Below, piece by piece: positions 39,789-51,493 of a DNA stretch of 64,000 bases. Under the pieces are notes generated by a model that was given only the letters and a program-made list of their open reading frames with translations, did not search any database and was not told the DNA's origin. The stretch is from Brachypterus glaber. Taxonomy: Eukaryota > Arthropoda > Insecta > Coleoptera > Kateretidae. A program made the position numbers and the translations under genes. Positions within the stretch are counted from its first letter, which is position 1. Every line of letters starts with the position of its first letter. The DNA is taken from assembly GCA_958510825.1 (NCBI GenBank), contig OY294048.1, positions 27,617,026 through 27,681,025 on the forward strand, read 5' to 3'.

Positions 39789-40882
39789 AAAGTCATTTTC
39801 AAGCTACAAATTAGGTTGAAAATGGTACAATTCAATTTTAGAAAAAACTTACTTTTTAAATTTATAAACAAATTAACTTGAGTACACATTATTAGAAATG
39901 TCATACTGACCTTAACTATATTATTTTTATATAATCTTAAAAATTAAACAAAAAGAAAACTACAATAAGTTAAAATAAAATAAATTAATGAAATCTAAAA
40001 TTTAAAATTGAATAAAAATATGGGACATCTATTATAAAGTAATCCAAACTATATTTGAAACAGACTAAGGGCCACTTGCACCAAATTTTGGTACGGGATT
40101 AACTCAGCTAAACCGAGTTTAAGTAAAACATGCTGCGTTCTGATTGGCCATCCGTCAATTTAATCCAAGTTTAAAGTTAAACCATCATTGGTGCAAGTGG
40201 CCCTAAAGGAATTATCTTTAAACTGCAAAAAAGTAGTTGAACATAAAAAAGGGAAAAGATTAATTTATATTTAACTTGGTAATTGGAATAAAATTGGAGA
40301 TGTGGCAGCAAATTCATACCTAAAACTCAAAAACAAACCAAAAAGGAACAAAATTTTTGGAAAACTTATTAAACAAAAATATTTATTCCAAATATTAATG
40401 CTCTGTAAGGGGACAGGCAACAATCTCCGGTCTAACATTTAAAACATTATTGTAAACATAAATGTTCAAAAAATCTATTTGTTCATTAACTAACCTATCC
40501 CTATGAAACTTTTTGTTGTACAAGATGGCAAATTGTTCTATCAGATCTGTAACTCTATCGTTCCTAGAAATGAAGTAAGTGTTTTGCATATTTCTAGGAA
40601 CGATAGAGTTACAGTTTGGATTACTTTATGATAGATGTTCCATATTTTTATTCAATTTTAAATTTTAGATTTCATTAATTTATTTTATTTTAACTTATTG
40701 TAGTTTTCTTTTGGTTTAATTTTTAAAATTTTATAAAAATAATATAGTTAAGGTCAGTATGACATTTCTAATAATGTGTACTCAAGTTAATTTGTTTATA
40801 AATTTAAAAAGTAAGTTTTTCTAAAAGGAATTGTACCATTTTCAACCTAATTTTTTATTATTTGTAGCTTGAAAATGACTTT
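39789..40882. repeat. Large foldback structure with an asymmetric extra segment
   Basis: Left arm 39789-40050 and right arm 40613-40882 are close inverse copies. The palindrome continues inward as 40550-40572 against 40590-40612 (GTAACTCTATCGTTCCTAGA) around an 18-base loop, so 40051-40549 has no partner. That extra part holds a MITE. Confidence 0.85.
40069..40203. mobile_element. 135-bp palindromic MITE, copy 2
   Basis: Same ends and length as 13578-13712, opposite orientation, flanked by TAA (40066-40068, 40204-40206). Confidence 0.9.
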
Positions 40883-41289
40883 CTATGATTTAACTAAAAT
40901 TTAGTTTGTTGTTATTTTGAAGGTTAATAAATTCCACCAATTGTTACGTATAAAGAGTTGGTACCATGGTATTCTGAAACCAATTGCGGATTGACTTTCA
41001 CTATTGTTATAAGGTCGCACCTGTGTAAAGGAACGATCTCGTTGTACTGAGCAATAAGTCTTTTTAAGATGACATTTTATGGTTATTTGATATTTGCTAA
41101 AATTGTATTGCTGACATGCCAAAATATTAAATGTACCTGAAGAGTTTAATCTCAATAGTCACCGGTACAATACGTTAGACAACATAAATTTTTGTCATGA
41201 ATTTTATTACAGTGCAACAAAAAATGTGTATTATATTCAAAATTATTAATGTAAACCCGAGGGTCTGACCGCGAGGAAATCTTTTGTAC

Positions 41290-41475
41290 AAGCCAAAGGA
41301 ACTCAGGAGGAACTCTGGAGGAACTCTGGAGGAACTCTGAAGAACTCTGGATGAACTCCGAGGAACTCTGAGGAACTCGGAGGAAATCTGGAGGAACTCC
41401 GAGGAACTCCGAAGGAACTCCGAGGAACTCCGAAGAACTCTGAGGAACTCGGAGGAACTCCGAAGGAACTCTTAA
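41290..41475 (+). repeat. Minisatellite of CGAGGAACTC-type units
   Basis: About 15 imperfect 10-13-base units built on GAGGAACTC(C/T)G. Isolated copies recur at 41762-41800. On the minus strand it is open and would encode Ser/Pro/Phe-rich repeats within a 193-codon frame, which I take as a by-product. Confidence 0.9.
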
Positions 41476-41488
41476 GTATTTTTTAAGT

Positions 41489-41640
41489 AGCCAATTTTTT
41501 TGCAGGGGCGCCAAGTCTTGGTTGAAACCGTCAGGGACAAGGCTTTTTTTCATGAAGGTATTTTTAGGGGGCCAATTTTTTTTTTGTTGGGGCGCCAAGT
41601 TTTGGTTTAAACCGTCAGGGACAAAGCCTTTCTTTGAGGG
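41489..41640 (+). repeat. Tandem pair of about 75-bp units
   Basis: GGCCAATTTTTTT...GGGGCGCCAAGT...AACCGTCAGGGACAA occurs twice. Directly downstream (41697-41735) is a GACCGACAGATCAACCGACC tetranucleotide-like run. Confidence 0.75.
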
Positions 41641-42129
41641 TGTCTGAGCCCCCTTTAATTTTTTTCTGGCCCTGTGCCTATAAGATTTCCCTGGCAGGAC
41701 GACCGACAGATCAACCGACCGATAGACCGACAAAAATTACCCCTTCCAGAGAGGAACGCCCAAGGAACTTGGAGGAACTCTGAGGAACTCTTTGCAAAAA
41801 GGAACTCTTTTGTACAAATTTCAGACGCGGTCAGCCCCTCGATAAAACCACTAAGCACAAAAACAAGTACAAAATCTTCACAATATTACACTGCTCTACG
41901 CTCATAAATTTGCCGACATCATTTTTGTTGATTCCAGACTTATTTGATGCGCAATTTTCGGAACATTGCTTCATTTTTCTCGAACCGCTCGTTTTTTTTT
42001 TGAGATATAGCCCACAGTAGTTTTTTTGACTATGATTGTAGCAAAAACAAATTAATTATTTTTTTTTTGCGGTGGATTGATTCTTTATTAATATGGCTCT
42101 AAGCCAAAACAAGCGGATTTAAAATATCT

Positions 42130-42245
42130 TTATCAAGACAATTACCAGCTTTATTTTAAATAGATAAACTCAATAATAACCCCGGCGTGGCTTTTACTTT
42201 ATTGAATGGATAATTATTTATATTACCCACTCAATTTTTTTTTTG
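42130..42245 (-). repeat. Dispersed repeat B, copy 2
   Basis: Inverse of 30060-30175; contains CTTTATTTTAAATAGATAAA and GTGGCTTTTACTTTATTGAA. Confidence 0.65.
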
Positions 42246-42251
42246 TGAGTT

Positions 42252-43150
42252 TTGGATTCCAATATGATATTCCTATGTATTTCTTCCCGCTGAAACCGAA
42301 TCCGTAACCTGTTTAACCCCTACACGTCAGGATTTTGACATAAACTCAAAAAACACCCAAAAAACTACTGAAACGGCTAAAATCATCTACTCCATACCAC
42401 TTTTACCCCCTTCCTCCAAATTCGTAGTTTCGTAACCCCATAATCTCCTCACCTCGGAATACCATTACTCCATAACCTCAAAACCCCGTAACCTCATTAA
42501 GTAGAAAAAACTGGTTCGGGAAAACAGAACAATTACGTGAAATTTTCTTGTAGAATATAGTTATGAATAAGTAACTGTATAACCCTGAAATCCCATCACA
42601 CCTAACCGCTTCACTCCGTAACCCTATATATTATAACCTCTTAACCTCATCATCCTATTCTGTGGAGAAATCCGGTCATGAATCAAGGTCTACTTCATTA
42701 TTTTTTTAACCGGACTTCTCCACAGAATATGATAACGGGATTAAAGGGATATAGTATATGGGGTTACGAAGTGAAGGGATTTTGAGGTTATGGTATTAAG
42801 GGATTTTGTGGTTATAGGGTTACTTACCTATGACTATGTTCCACAAAAAAAACTGAAGAATATTTTCTGTTTTCCCAAACTAGATTTTTCTACTTAATGA
42901 GGTTACGGGGTTTGGAGGTTATGCGGCTATGGTATTATGAGGTTAGGTGATTATGAGTTTCTGGGGTTTTAGAATTAGCAATTTGGGGACAGGGGGGTGA
43001 CAGTGGTATGGCATAGATGATTTTAGAGGCTTCAGTAGTTTTTCAGGTGTTTTTTGAGGTTATGTCAAAATTCTGACGTGTAGGGGTTAAACGGGTTGCG
43101 GATTCAGTTTCAGCGGGAAAAAATACATAGGAATATCATATTGGAATGCA
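42252..43150. repeat. Foldback element, about 430-bp arms, 32-bp loop
   Basis: Left arm 42252-42676 and right arm 42709-43150. Outer match: TTCCAATATGATATTCCTAT; inner match: TTCTGTGGAGAA(A/G)TCCGGT. Within the arms, CCGTAACC(C/T)CATAACC-like units repeat irregularly. No protein. Confidence 0.88.
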
Positions 43151-44014
43151 AGACTTACAATTTTTTTTTTGTGGGCCTGTGCTATTATTCGTTTGTTTTT
43201 ATAGGGTTTTAAATTCTCATTTTTTTGCTATACTTTCATGAAAATTTTATATAAATACTAAAGATATGGCTTTGATTTTTATAAGCAACACACGGCAGGC
43301 CTGAGGTTAACTTAAATTTCAAAAAATGGTCAAAGCAAACAACCAGTGGATATTGGTAGAATGGGGTCTAGGCTATTCATAACAGCAAAATGGCAGCAAA
43401 TGGTTTTCGAAAGATAATGTTAAAAATTCTTGGTGATGGCCCTGTTTTTTTACAATTTCTTAATTTGGAAACTTACATAAATTCTAATTAAATTTTGTTT
43501 GTATAATCTGAATCCGTTCACAAAATTGACCTATTATTTTTTATTTTCGAAAAAAAACAAAGGTTAATGTCTCTAGGACATTAACTTTTGTTTCGAAAGG
43601 AAGCAGAATTTAATTTATATTATATATTATATTATATCAAATAAGTCCATGTGCAAAAGTAGATATCAAGCTACTCCTATGCATTTTGAACTGCTACTGT
43701 CGAAAATTTTTGAAAAAAAAATTTTTAGGAAATATTTTATTTTTATTTTCTCGTTTTCCGAAAAAAAAAATAAAAAAAAAACTTTAAGGGTTGGGGGTAC
43801 ATAAGGGAAAGTATCCTTTTATTGGCGGCATAATTTTAGTTTCCTTTCTAACCGATACCCTTCAATGCATTTCTGCTTTCCGCCATCCTTTTAAGAAAAT
43901 TAATTCTATTTATGCAATAAGGTTTGTGGGTTTCAAAAATATTACTTCTTTTTAAAACGTTGCTCTTGTCATGGTTAATAGGTATTCTTCGTATGATTGA
44001 CAAACATATGGAGC
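43151..44014. other. AT-rich, non-coding
   Basis: One small hairpin at about 43562-43594 (GTTAATGTC/GACATTAAC). Nothing else supported. Confidence 0.4.
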
Positions 44015-45651
44015 CAGTGTCGGACTGGACAGGTGAGATAGTGAGAAAAAACCACGGGACTCCTCTCGGAGACATTCGCTGAAAAATGATAAGGCATGAT
44101 AAGCCTCAAAATGGGACAAAAATTTAAATTAAAATGTTTTATAAAACAATTTTTTTTATTTCTAGTTTTTACACCATAGGCTTTCTAAAGAAAAGTCGCT
44201 TACAGCGTTGAAGGTAACTGCCAACAAGCCGTGAAGATATGTGTATGTGTAGGTATGCAGTGCTATAGCGTATACGCATTCCATTATACACTACTTATTT
44301 TTCCAAATGGGCAAGTTTATTTAAACGCAAAATAAAATATTGTTGCCAGAAAAGTATACTTCCCCTGTAGTTTGGAAGTTTGGAAAAATTATTTTTTTTC
44401 AAAAAATTTTCGAAAATTTAAAAATGATATAAAAATTTAAATTAAAAAAAATCAAAAACAAATATTTCTATTTTTTTTAATTTATTTTCTTAAAAATAAA
44501 AAAAAATTTCAAAAAAAAAAAATAAAAAAATATAAAAATAAATATTTTTTCGAAAAACTAAAAAATTAAAAATATTTCGCACCCGTTATGGAACAGTGTC
44601 ATAAATTTTTTTTTTGAAAAAGGTGTTTAATGTATTATTACTGCTCTTATTGAGATCTACCTATGTGTATAACTGGTATATTACATATAACTATGCTAGT
44701 TATATATAAGGTAGTTCTTTAATTTTATTTTAAGTTTAATCCCAAATAACTTTTTTGTTTTTGGGGAAATTATTTTTAAAAACAATACGTATCTTCCCTT
44801 TATCGAGCTTGATTTTTCCAGAAATTTTCGAGTCTATTGGATAATTCGTTCTTGAGTTATCGTGTAAACAAAAAACGTGACATCGGACGGACGGACGCAC
44901 AGACGGACGGACAGACGGAAATTTTCAAAGTTTGTTATTTTTTCATGAAACAAACACATTTGTATCCAAGAGTTTTTTTGTCTAGGACGTTTTTTTGCCG
45001 ATTTTGGGAAATTCAAAACTACCGTATTGTACTATTCTAGCGCTTACGCGCTGTGAATAGTATAATAATGTAATCACAGGCCATCCGACGTGAAAAACAC
45101 GACCCGGCCACATATTTTACCCAAAACGAATTGCTTGGGAAAAATTTAATTCAAAGGTTTTATAAAATAAATTGATTTCTGAGATATTTCTAAAATTCAC
45201 GACATTAAGATTTATAAGAAATTTCGCCTGCGGAGCTGACATCGTTTCTGCAGGTTCATGATAACGTTATCACGGCCAAAAATTTGAATTATCTAATTAA
45301 AAATAAAACCTTTTAAAAGGTTTTATGCAATTACTTACTTTTAAAACTCTGCAGTATTTGGAAAATGTGTGAACTTAATATTTATAAAAAAATTACCTGC
45401 GGCGCTAAAAGAAATGTGGCAGCTTTAACAATTTAATTGTAAAAGGTTTTATAAAATAACTGGCTTTCTAAATTCTATGTTATTTGGAAAATGTTTGACG
45501 GCGTTGACATGATTATAACTTTTTTTTTATTAAATTGTTTTAAAAAAAAATGGTTTTCGAAAAGGAATTTCTTTTATTTTCGATTTTTTTTTTCAACAGT
45601 TGACAAATTTTACAAACTTCGGGGCCCGTCACACCAAACAGTCCGACACTG
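44015..45651. mobile_element. Non-autonomous hAT-like element
   Basis: Ends CAGTGTCGGACTGG and CAGTCCGACACTG, flanked by 8-bp duplications TATGGAGC and TATAGAGC (one mismatch). The 1.6-kb interior lacks a transposase. It carries a fragment of the Tc1 family (44574-44712), a GACGGACGGACAGACGG-bearing segment (44880-45060) and CCTGCGGCGCT motifs like those in the hAT MITE at 10433. Confidence 0.85.
44574..44712 (+). repeat. Captured Tc1-family fragment
   Basis: ATTTCGCACCCGTTATGGAA to about ACATATAACTATGCTAG aligns with 21700-21835, the transposase C-terminal end plus the left arm of its 3' hairpin, with several changes. Confidence 0.75.
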
Positions 45652-47368
45652 TATAGAGCTCCTCTGTAAAGTAGAATTACGTTTGTGGTTTCTTTACAAA
45701 AGTTTTAACTTTCAGTCAGCTTACATACAATGTACAGTGCACTGCATGCAGTGGTCCCAGAATAAATAATGTGACAAAATTCGGTTTTTTCTTTTCATAG
45801 GGCCATATTTTGTACCGCTGATTAGTGAAAAATCGGAAAAAAATTGCGACATTAGGATGGCTCAAAATTTTTGCATAAAGGCTTATTTTAGTAATATTAA
45901 TGGGGACCAATACCCAAAAATACAAAATTCGAAATGGCGGAATAGGGCCGATTTTTTTTTTTAAAAATTAAGTAAAATATGACACAAAACAAAAAAAAAT
46001 ATGACAGATCCGACCTATTCTGCTACCTTTTTTTTCTGAATCACTTTTTTCAAAAAAAAAAAACAATAAATTAAACTTTTTCCAAAATTTGACATAAAAT
46101 TCAATAAAATCACGATTTTTATATTTCCATTTTTTTTTTTTACTTTTTACTTTTTTGAAAATATGCCATGTGTGAGCCTTTGTTTCTCAGCTATAGCCAA
46201 TTTAAAAAAAATGAAATTTTTACACTTAAGAGCTTTATATGTTAGTATTTCATAAAAAAAATAAGAATGCGTTTTGCTTTAAATTAAAATTATATCAAAA
46301 AATATATCACCGTTTATTAATTTTATTTTTTATTTATTTTAATACCTTTTTAAGAATATTATTATCTTATATAAGACTAGGGGGTACACCCTGCTCGCTT
46401 CGTCACCAACCCCCTGCTCGCTTTGCTTGCCAACCCGGGAACAATAAAAGTTGACAGAGGAAATAGTTATTTATGGTACTAGTGGGTAAAGTAAGGGTTT
46501 ACCCATGAGTGCCATACAAGGTTTTATCCAATAAATAGCTTAGGAATTTATATTTTTATTAAAAATTTTAATGACATTTACAAGAAAATAATTTGACAAG
46601 TGACAGTTGAGTGGGTAAAATAAATAATTATCCACTCAATAAAGTAAAAGCCACGCGGGGGTTATTATTGAGTTTATCTATTTAAAATAAAGCTGTCTGT
46701 TGTCTTATTATCTGTATGTATTGGATAAAACTATTTTATATTATACTACAACCCCCCGCTTGCTTTGCTCACCTACCCCCGAGTTTAATAAAAGTTGACA
46801 GAGGAAAAAAGTTGACAGAGGATAAAAGTTCACAACAGAGGAAAAAACTATTTTATATAATAGAGGGATTATATTATATATTATATTTTCTAATTATAAG
46901 ATTAAATAATTATTTATAATAATTTTACAAAAATAATATGTATTACAACCTACTAATTAATGGGATATTAACTTCGATTCCCTCAGTAATCTAATTTAAA
47001 AATATTTATACATACATACAAATGCTTTTAAAGGAGACGTAGTCCACTGAAAACCAACAATTTTGAATTATTAGGGCGCTCGACTTGTGTTAAACCTATA
47101 TTATTTAATTTTTATATTGCTTCGATCGGGGATTTTTGCATGTTACGGAAAAAGAAATTTGTTAGTAACTAAATGAAATACCGACGTTCCATAAGCAAAT
47201 TATTTGGTTATAAACTGGGCTATATTTTTTTTATAAGAAATTAAAATAAAATCAAAATAGCTGAAAGATGAATCCAAAGTTTTATATAAAATTTAATAAA
47301 ATGACCTTTTTTAAATAATAACATTTTTTAATAGGATAGACATGGGGGATTGTGAATAGAGACCAATA
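45652..47368. other. Non-coding; repeat B copy and GACAGAGGA repeats
   Basis: 46610-46760 is repeat B (plus). AATAAAAGTTGACAGAGGA occurs at 46443 and 46790 with partial tandem copies after it, each preceded by a TGCTCGCTT/GCTTGCTTTGC patch. 45840-45930 resembles the interior of the TIR element at 48918. No gene. Confidence 0.45.
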
Positions 47369-47384
47369 TTTACTGTATTACAGT

Positions 47385-48386
47385 CACTTATGGCACACTC
47401 TAAGATCAATTCATGGGATTCTAGGATTAAACTGTATAACTCTATAATATTAAGTACCCTCATGCATGCAGCCCCTGTATGGGCACTTAAATACCCTGAT
47501 GTGCTTGAGAGGGCACAAGTATTTTTTTTCAAAAGATTGCTTTGTTTACCCTCCAATACACCTGACTATATAGTCAGATTGGAATCAGGATCCATACCCC
47601 TGGAATATACCGCTTTTAAACTTACATTATCATGGCTTATTAGAATACTTTCGATGGATAATAACCGTTACCCGAAAATCTGTTTCTTAAGACTAAAGCA
47701 GTTAAACCTATCGGTATAATTGCTTATCAAGTATAAAAAATATTTTCATCAAGATAAACCAACCTAATTTATGGGAAAACTTAACTCTTAAAGCCCTTAA
47801 ACTTAATAAACAATATTTACTGGATCAATTTCATAATTACCTGTATAACTTAGATAAAGAAAAACTAAGCTCTAGTACCTTCTGCCCTTTATATAAGTCC
47901 TTAAAAACAAACTCCTCCCACTACCTTCACATGAAAACTCATATTAGTCTTATTCGAATCATAGCACAAGTAAGAACCTCTAATACGTGTTTTTTAAAAT
48001 TCTATTACTCCGGTAACTCTTACTCTATTAATCAAGAAGAAAAGTGCACCATTTGCAATAGATCTGAATTTGAGTCTCTACAACATATATTTTTTGATTG
48101 TCCGATTTATGAACCCCTCAGAAATCCATATGTACTTAGTCTGATAGATATGAATGGGCTTGTCTTTGCACTGAGTAACCTAAACCTCATTAAAATTAAA
48201 CTGTTATATTTTTTTGTAATTAATGTTCTTAAACTGAGATCCTTTATCCTTAACGAATAAAGGGCCTCAATTAATTAAGATTTGCTCAAAAAAATGTTAT
48301 TTTATTTTAATATTTTATGTTACTATGTAACAATTGTTATAAGATGTAAGTCTTGAGAAACAATAAAGTATATCTATCTATCTATC
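47385..48386 (+). mobile_element. 5'-truncated LINE with 16-bp target duplication
   Basis: Flanked by TTTACTGTATTACAGT on both sides (47369-47384 and 48387-48402). The 3' end is CAATAAAGTATATCTATCTA with a short (ATCT)n tail. This is textbook target-primed insertion of a 1-kb truncated copy. Confidence 0.93.
47390..48260 (+). pseudogene. LINE reverse transcriptase C-terminus and zinc finger
   Basis: First piece 47390-47719: thumb and downstream region (YNSIILSTLMHAAPVWALKY, IVRLESGSIPLE). Second piece 47931-48260: a CCHC motif, C-T-I-C-x9-H-x4-C (48040-48096), as at the C-terminus of many non-LTR retrotransposons. Stops and frame changes between the pieces show decay. Clade not assigned; it differs from both other LINEs in the window. 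Confidence 0.8.
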
Positions 48387-48402
48387 TTTACTGTATTACA
48401 GT

Positions 48403-48917
48403 TTTAACCTTAAATATTTATTTAAAAATATTACTTTTACCAAATAATTGAATATTTTGGCCTCCTCAATTCCTCAATAGTAGCATTTTTTATAAAAAAA
48501 AATGAGGAATGTGTTTTTCTTCAAAGTGAAAATATAATTAAAAAAAAAGAGTTAAAATTCAAATGATGTATTATTTTTATTTAGGTATATTTTTTTGCTT
48601 TTTTATAATATAATAATAATAGGGTATTTTTGAAAAAGTAATATTTTTAAAGTACTGGGAAAAAAATTATAAATAAATATTTTGGCCCTATAAAAAATAT
48701 TCAAATATAAAACTCGTGATTTTATTGAATTTTATGTTGTTTTTATTTTGGATACAAGTTTAACCTATTTTAATTTTTTTGGAAAAATGTTTTAGACAAA
48801 AAAGCTCAATAGCCCAATAGTTAGCATAAAAAACTGGCATTGCTCAATATCTTATTTAACAACCAATAAATATCAAGTTTCCCAACATGCAAAAATCAGA
48901 AAAATTCAAACTTGAGA
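48403..48917. other. AT-rich, non-coding
   Basis: No open frame or repeat border seen. Confidence 0.4.
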
Positions 48918-49533
48918 GGGTGGCCACTAGGCTGGGTCTAAAAATCTTTTTTTTTTAGTTGGGTTTTTGGGTAGGGCTAGAAGGTTTCTCAATGCATTAA
49001 AAAATAATCCTGTAAATTTTTCCCGATGATTGGCAATGGGGGAACATCTCCCAGAATCAACCGGAAAACCGAAATATACCACAGTGGACCAGGAAAAAAA
49101 AAACAGAGACAAAGTTCTGAATTTGCAAACGACTATTTTTATACCGTTGATTTCGAATATAATAACAAAAAAAAAATCCGTGCCATTAGGGTGGTCCAAA
49201 ATTTTATTTTTACTTGGATCTTTTTAAAAATGTGTCAGATGGCTTCTTTTGATTATTTTGATGTAGACCAATGTCAATAACTTTTTTTTTTGAATTTTTT
49301 CGTTATTTTATTAGAAATCAGCGGTATTAAAAATAATCGTATGCAAAAATTCAGAATTTTGTTCGTTTTTTTCTCCTGGCCCACTATGGAATATTTCTAT
49401 TTTCCGGTTGATTCTGTTAGATTCTGGGAGAAAATTCGGAGGCTTATTTTCTAAGGCATTGAGAAGCTTTCTAGTCCTACCCGAAAACCCAACTAAAAAA
49501 AAAAGATTTTTCGACCCAGCCTAGTGGCCACCC
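48918..49533. mobile_element. TIR element, GGGTGGCCACTAGGCTGGGT ends
   Basis: Left arm about 48918-49165 and right arm about 49300-49533 are inverse copies with moderate divergence, sharing GTGGCCACTAGGCTGGGTC at the tips and GAATCAACCGGAAAA inside. No transposase and no convincing target duplication; superfamily unknown. Confidence 0.75.
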
Positions 49534-51384
49534 CCAAACGAATCAATATAAAAATTAAATTAAATTGGCTTTGGAGTACACATACATACGTATACATGTA
49601 TAGGTTTAACAACACACAAAAAATTAATTAATTTGAAATTAGTGGACAACTGGTCGAGCTCCCTAATAATTCAAAATTGGATGTTTTGCAATGGATTACT
49701 TCTACCGCCAGATGAAAACAAGAAAAAATAGTGTAAAAAAGCCCAACCTAGCAACCTAAGTCGTGATTTTCTTGACCATATTAAGGCAGGTCACTTAAAA
49801 ATCTGCTTTAATAAATGCAAGGTATTGTGTTTGCTCTAATGCCCGAAGACAAAAATACAATGGAAGAATAAACAAATCATCGAGAGATTTTTATTTTAAG
49901 TTTAATTTGTAGTATTTATTTAGTCACGACGGCATTTTAACAAATAGTTCACATTAAGGTGGAGTGATATAATCTTTTTTTCGAAAACGTTAAATGAGTA
50001 GGTGCGAAAAGTGACATTTTGAAAAGAGAATAAAAAAGTACAAAAAGCATGTTAAATCAATAAATATTACAAAGCGACTTTTGCAGTAATCAAATTGTCT
50101 TTCTTACAAAAAAAACAATGTTCTGCCTTCAGGGCCGGCGCATTATGTCGTCACTTTAAAATATTATATTATACGATAAAAATAACAATAAACGTTGCTC
50201 CGGAAATCATTCCTAAGGGAGACACGACCTTTCTAAGGGTAGATTTTTATTTAATCTTTGTAACCCTCTGAAATGTAGCAGTAAGTTTTTGTACATGCCC
50301 TAACACCAATAACACAGGCCGGCAAAAATAGGCTTTTTGTCTGGGGTTTGAATCATTTTATGTAAATTTGTTAAGTATGTGTTTACACATTCGTAGAGTA
50401 CCATTAAAAGTTTTCTATCACGCAAGGATTGAAAACTATAAGCAAAAATTTAAAATGCATAGTATAAGCAATATTTTAAATATTTAGAAATATTTATAAA
50501 AATATTTATAGAACTATAATTATTTTAAATAATTATCACATCAATCATTTCCAATGTTATCAAATTGTAAAGTTGTATTTTTGTATTAATGAGCCTTAAG
50601 GCTTAAGACAGGGTACGACATGCCCACCTGTGTCGGCCACATCGCTTTCAGTCTCGCATACAAAGCTTTGAAAGGAGTATGTATTTTTCTTTGCCTGTTT
50701 TTACGATATTCTGCAATGGGGGAAACTTCTGTAAAAAAAGTGGTTTCGTTTTATTTCTTAGAGACATAATATGTCTCTAAGAAATAAAACGATAATATTA
50801 TAATATTATTATGACTTTTATTTTAATGGTTCATAGGGTAAGCCTAGTAATGCTGAATTAAAAATATGCAATATAAGCGTTTTTCACAAATTCTGTTATA
50901 TTTCCGTCGTTTTTTTTTAACAATATAAAGATAAAATATATAACAAAAACTATCAGGGTCGTGACACAAAGTCTGTGGGATCAATGTTATGCCATTTTAA
51001 CACTTTTTAACAATTTTGAAAAATACTGCAACTTTAAGTACTTAATAAGTAACAACAATATTCGTCGTCAATTGATTAATATGGATAAAATGTCAAATCT
51101 GCCGGTAAAACAGAGACTATTTCAAACGCCATCTATTATTTTGAACTAAAACGAATATCATTTACCCAGAGTAAAATAATTATTATTTTATTATCTAAAA
51201 GTTAAATGATTAAGAAAAACTTAATTTAAACATTTTTTAAATTTTATGCGATATCCTTAATAATGAATTTTCCAAAAACTGTAAGTGATAGATAATTAAT
51301 AATCACTGATTTAATAAGATAAAAAAACTCAAACCCCAGATTCATGTCGGCCTGTTTAATTATTAAGCTATAAGCTATTATCTC
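49534..51384. other. Non-coding; one perfect small palindrome
   Basis: 50746-50768 and 50770-50792 are exact 23-base inverse copies around one base (TCGTTTTATTTCTTAGAGAC...). At 50130 a lone CAGGGCCGGCGCATTATG resembles a hAT tip without a visible partner. Nothing else. Confidence 0.5.
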
Positions 51385-51493
51385 ACGTATTTTGTACTTG
51401 GTAGTAGTAGTAGTAAGGGTGGGGAGGCTACAAGCCTGGCAACTAGGCCATTATGGCCCTTTTTGCCAGCCCCGAGCTGTCCCAGCTACACAT

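Noticed and set aside
40395..40589. 64-codon minus-strand frame in the foldback loop
   Set aside because: It reads through the arm of a perfect hairpin and has no similarity to a known domain.
41290..41475. CRISPR-like array of short units
   Set aside because: Units are contiguous without unique spacers, and the DNA is eukaryotic; it is a minisatellite.
41152..41733. 193-codon minus-strand frame with Pro-Ser-Glu-Phe repeats
   Set aside because: Explained by a minisatellite and a tandem duplication; listed as repeats, with only a low-interest note.
50128..50147. Lone CAGGGCCGGCGCATTATG as a hAT end
   Set aside because: No inverse partner or 8-bp duplication found within several kilobases.
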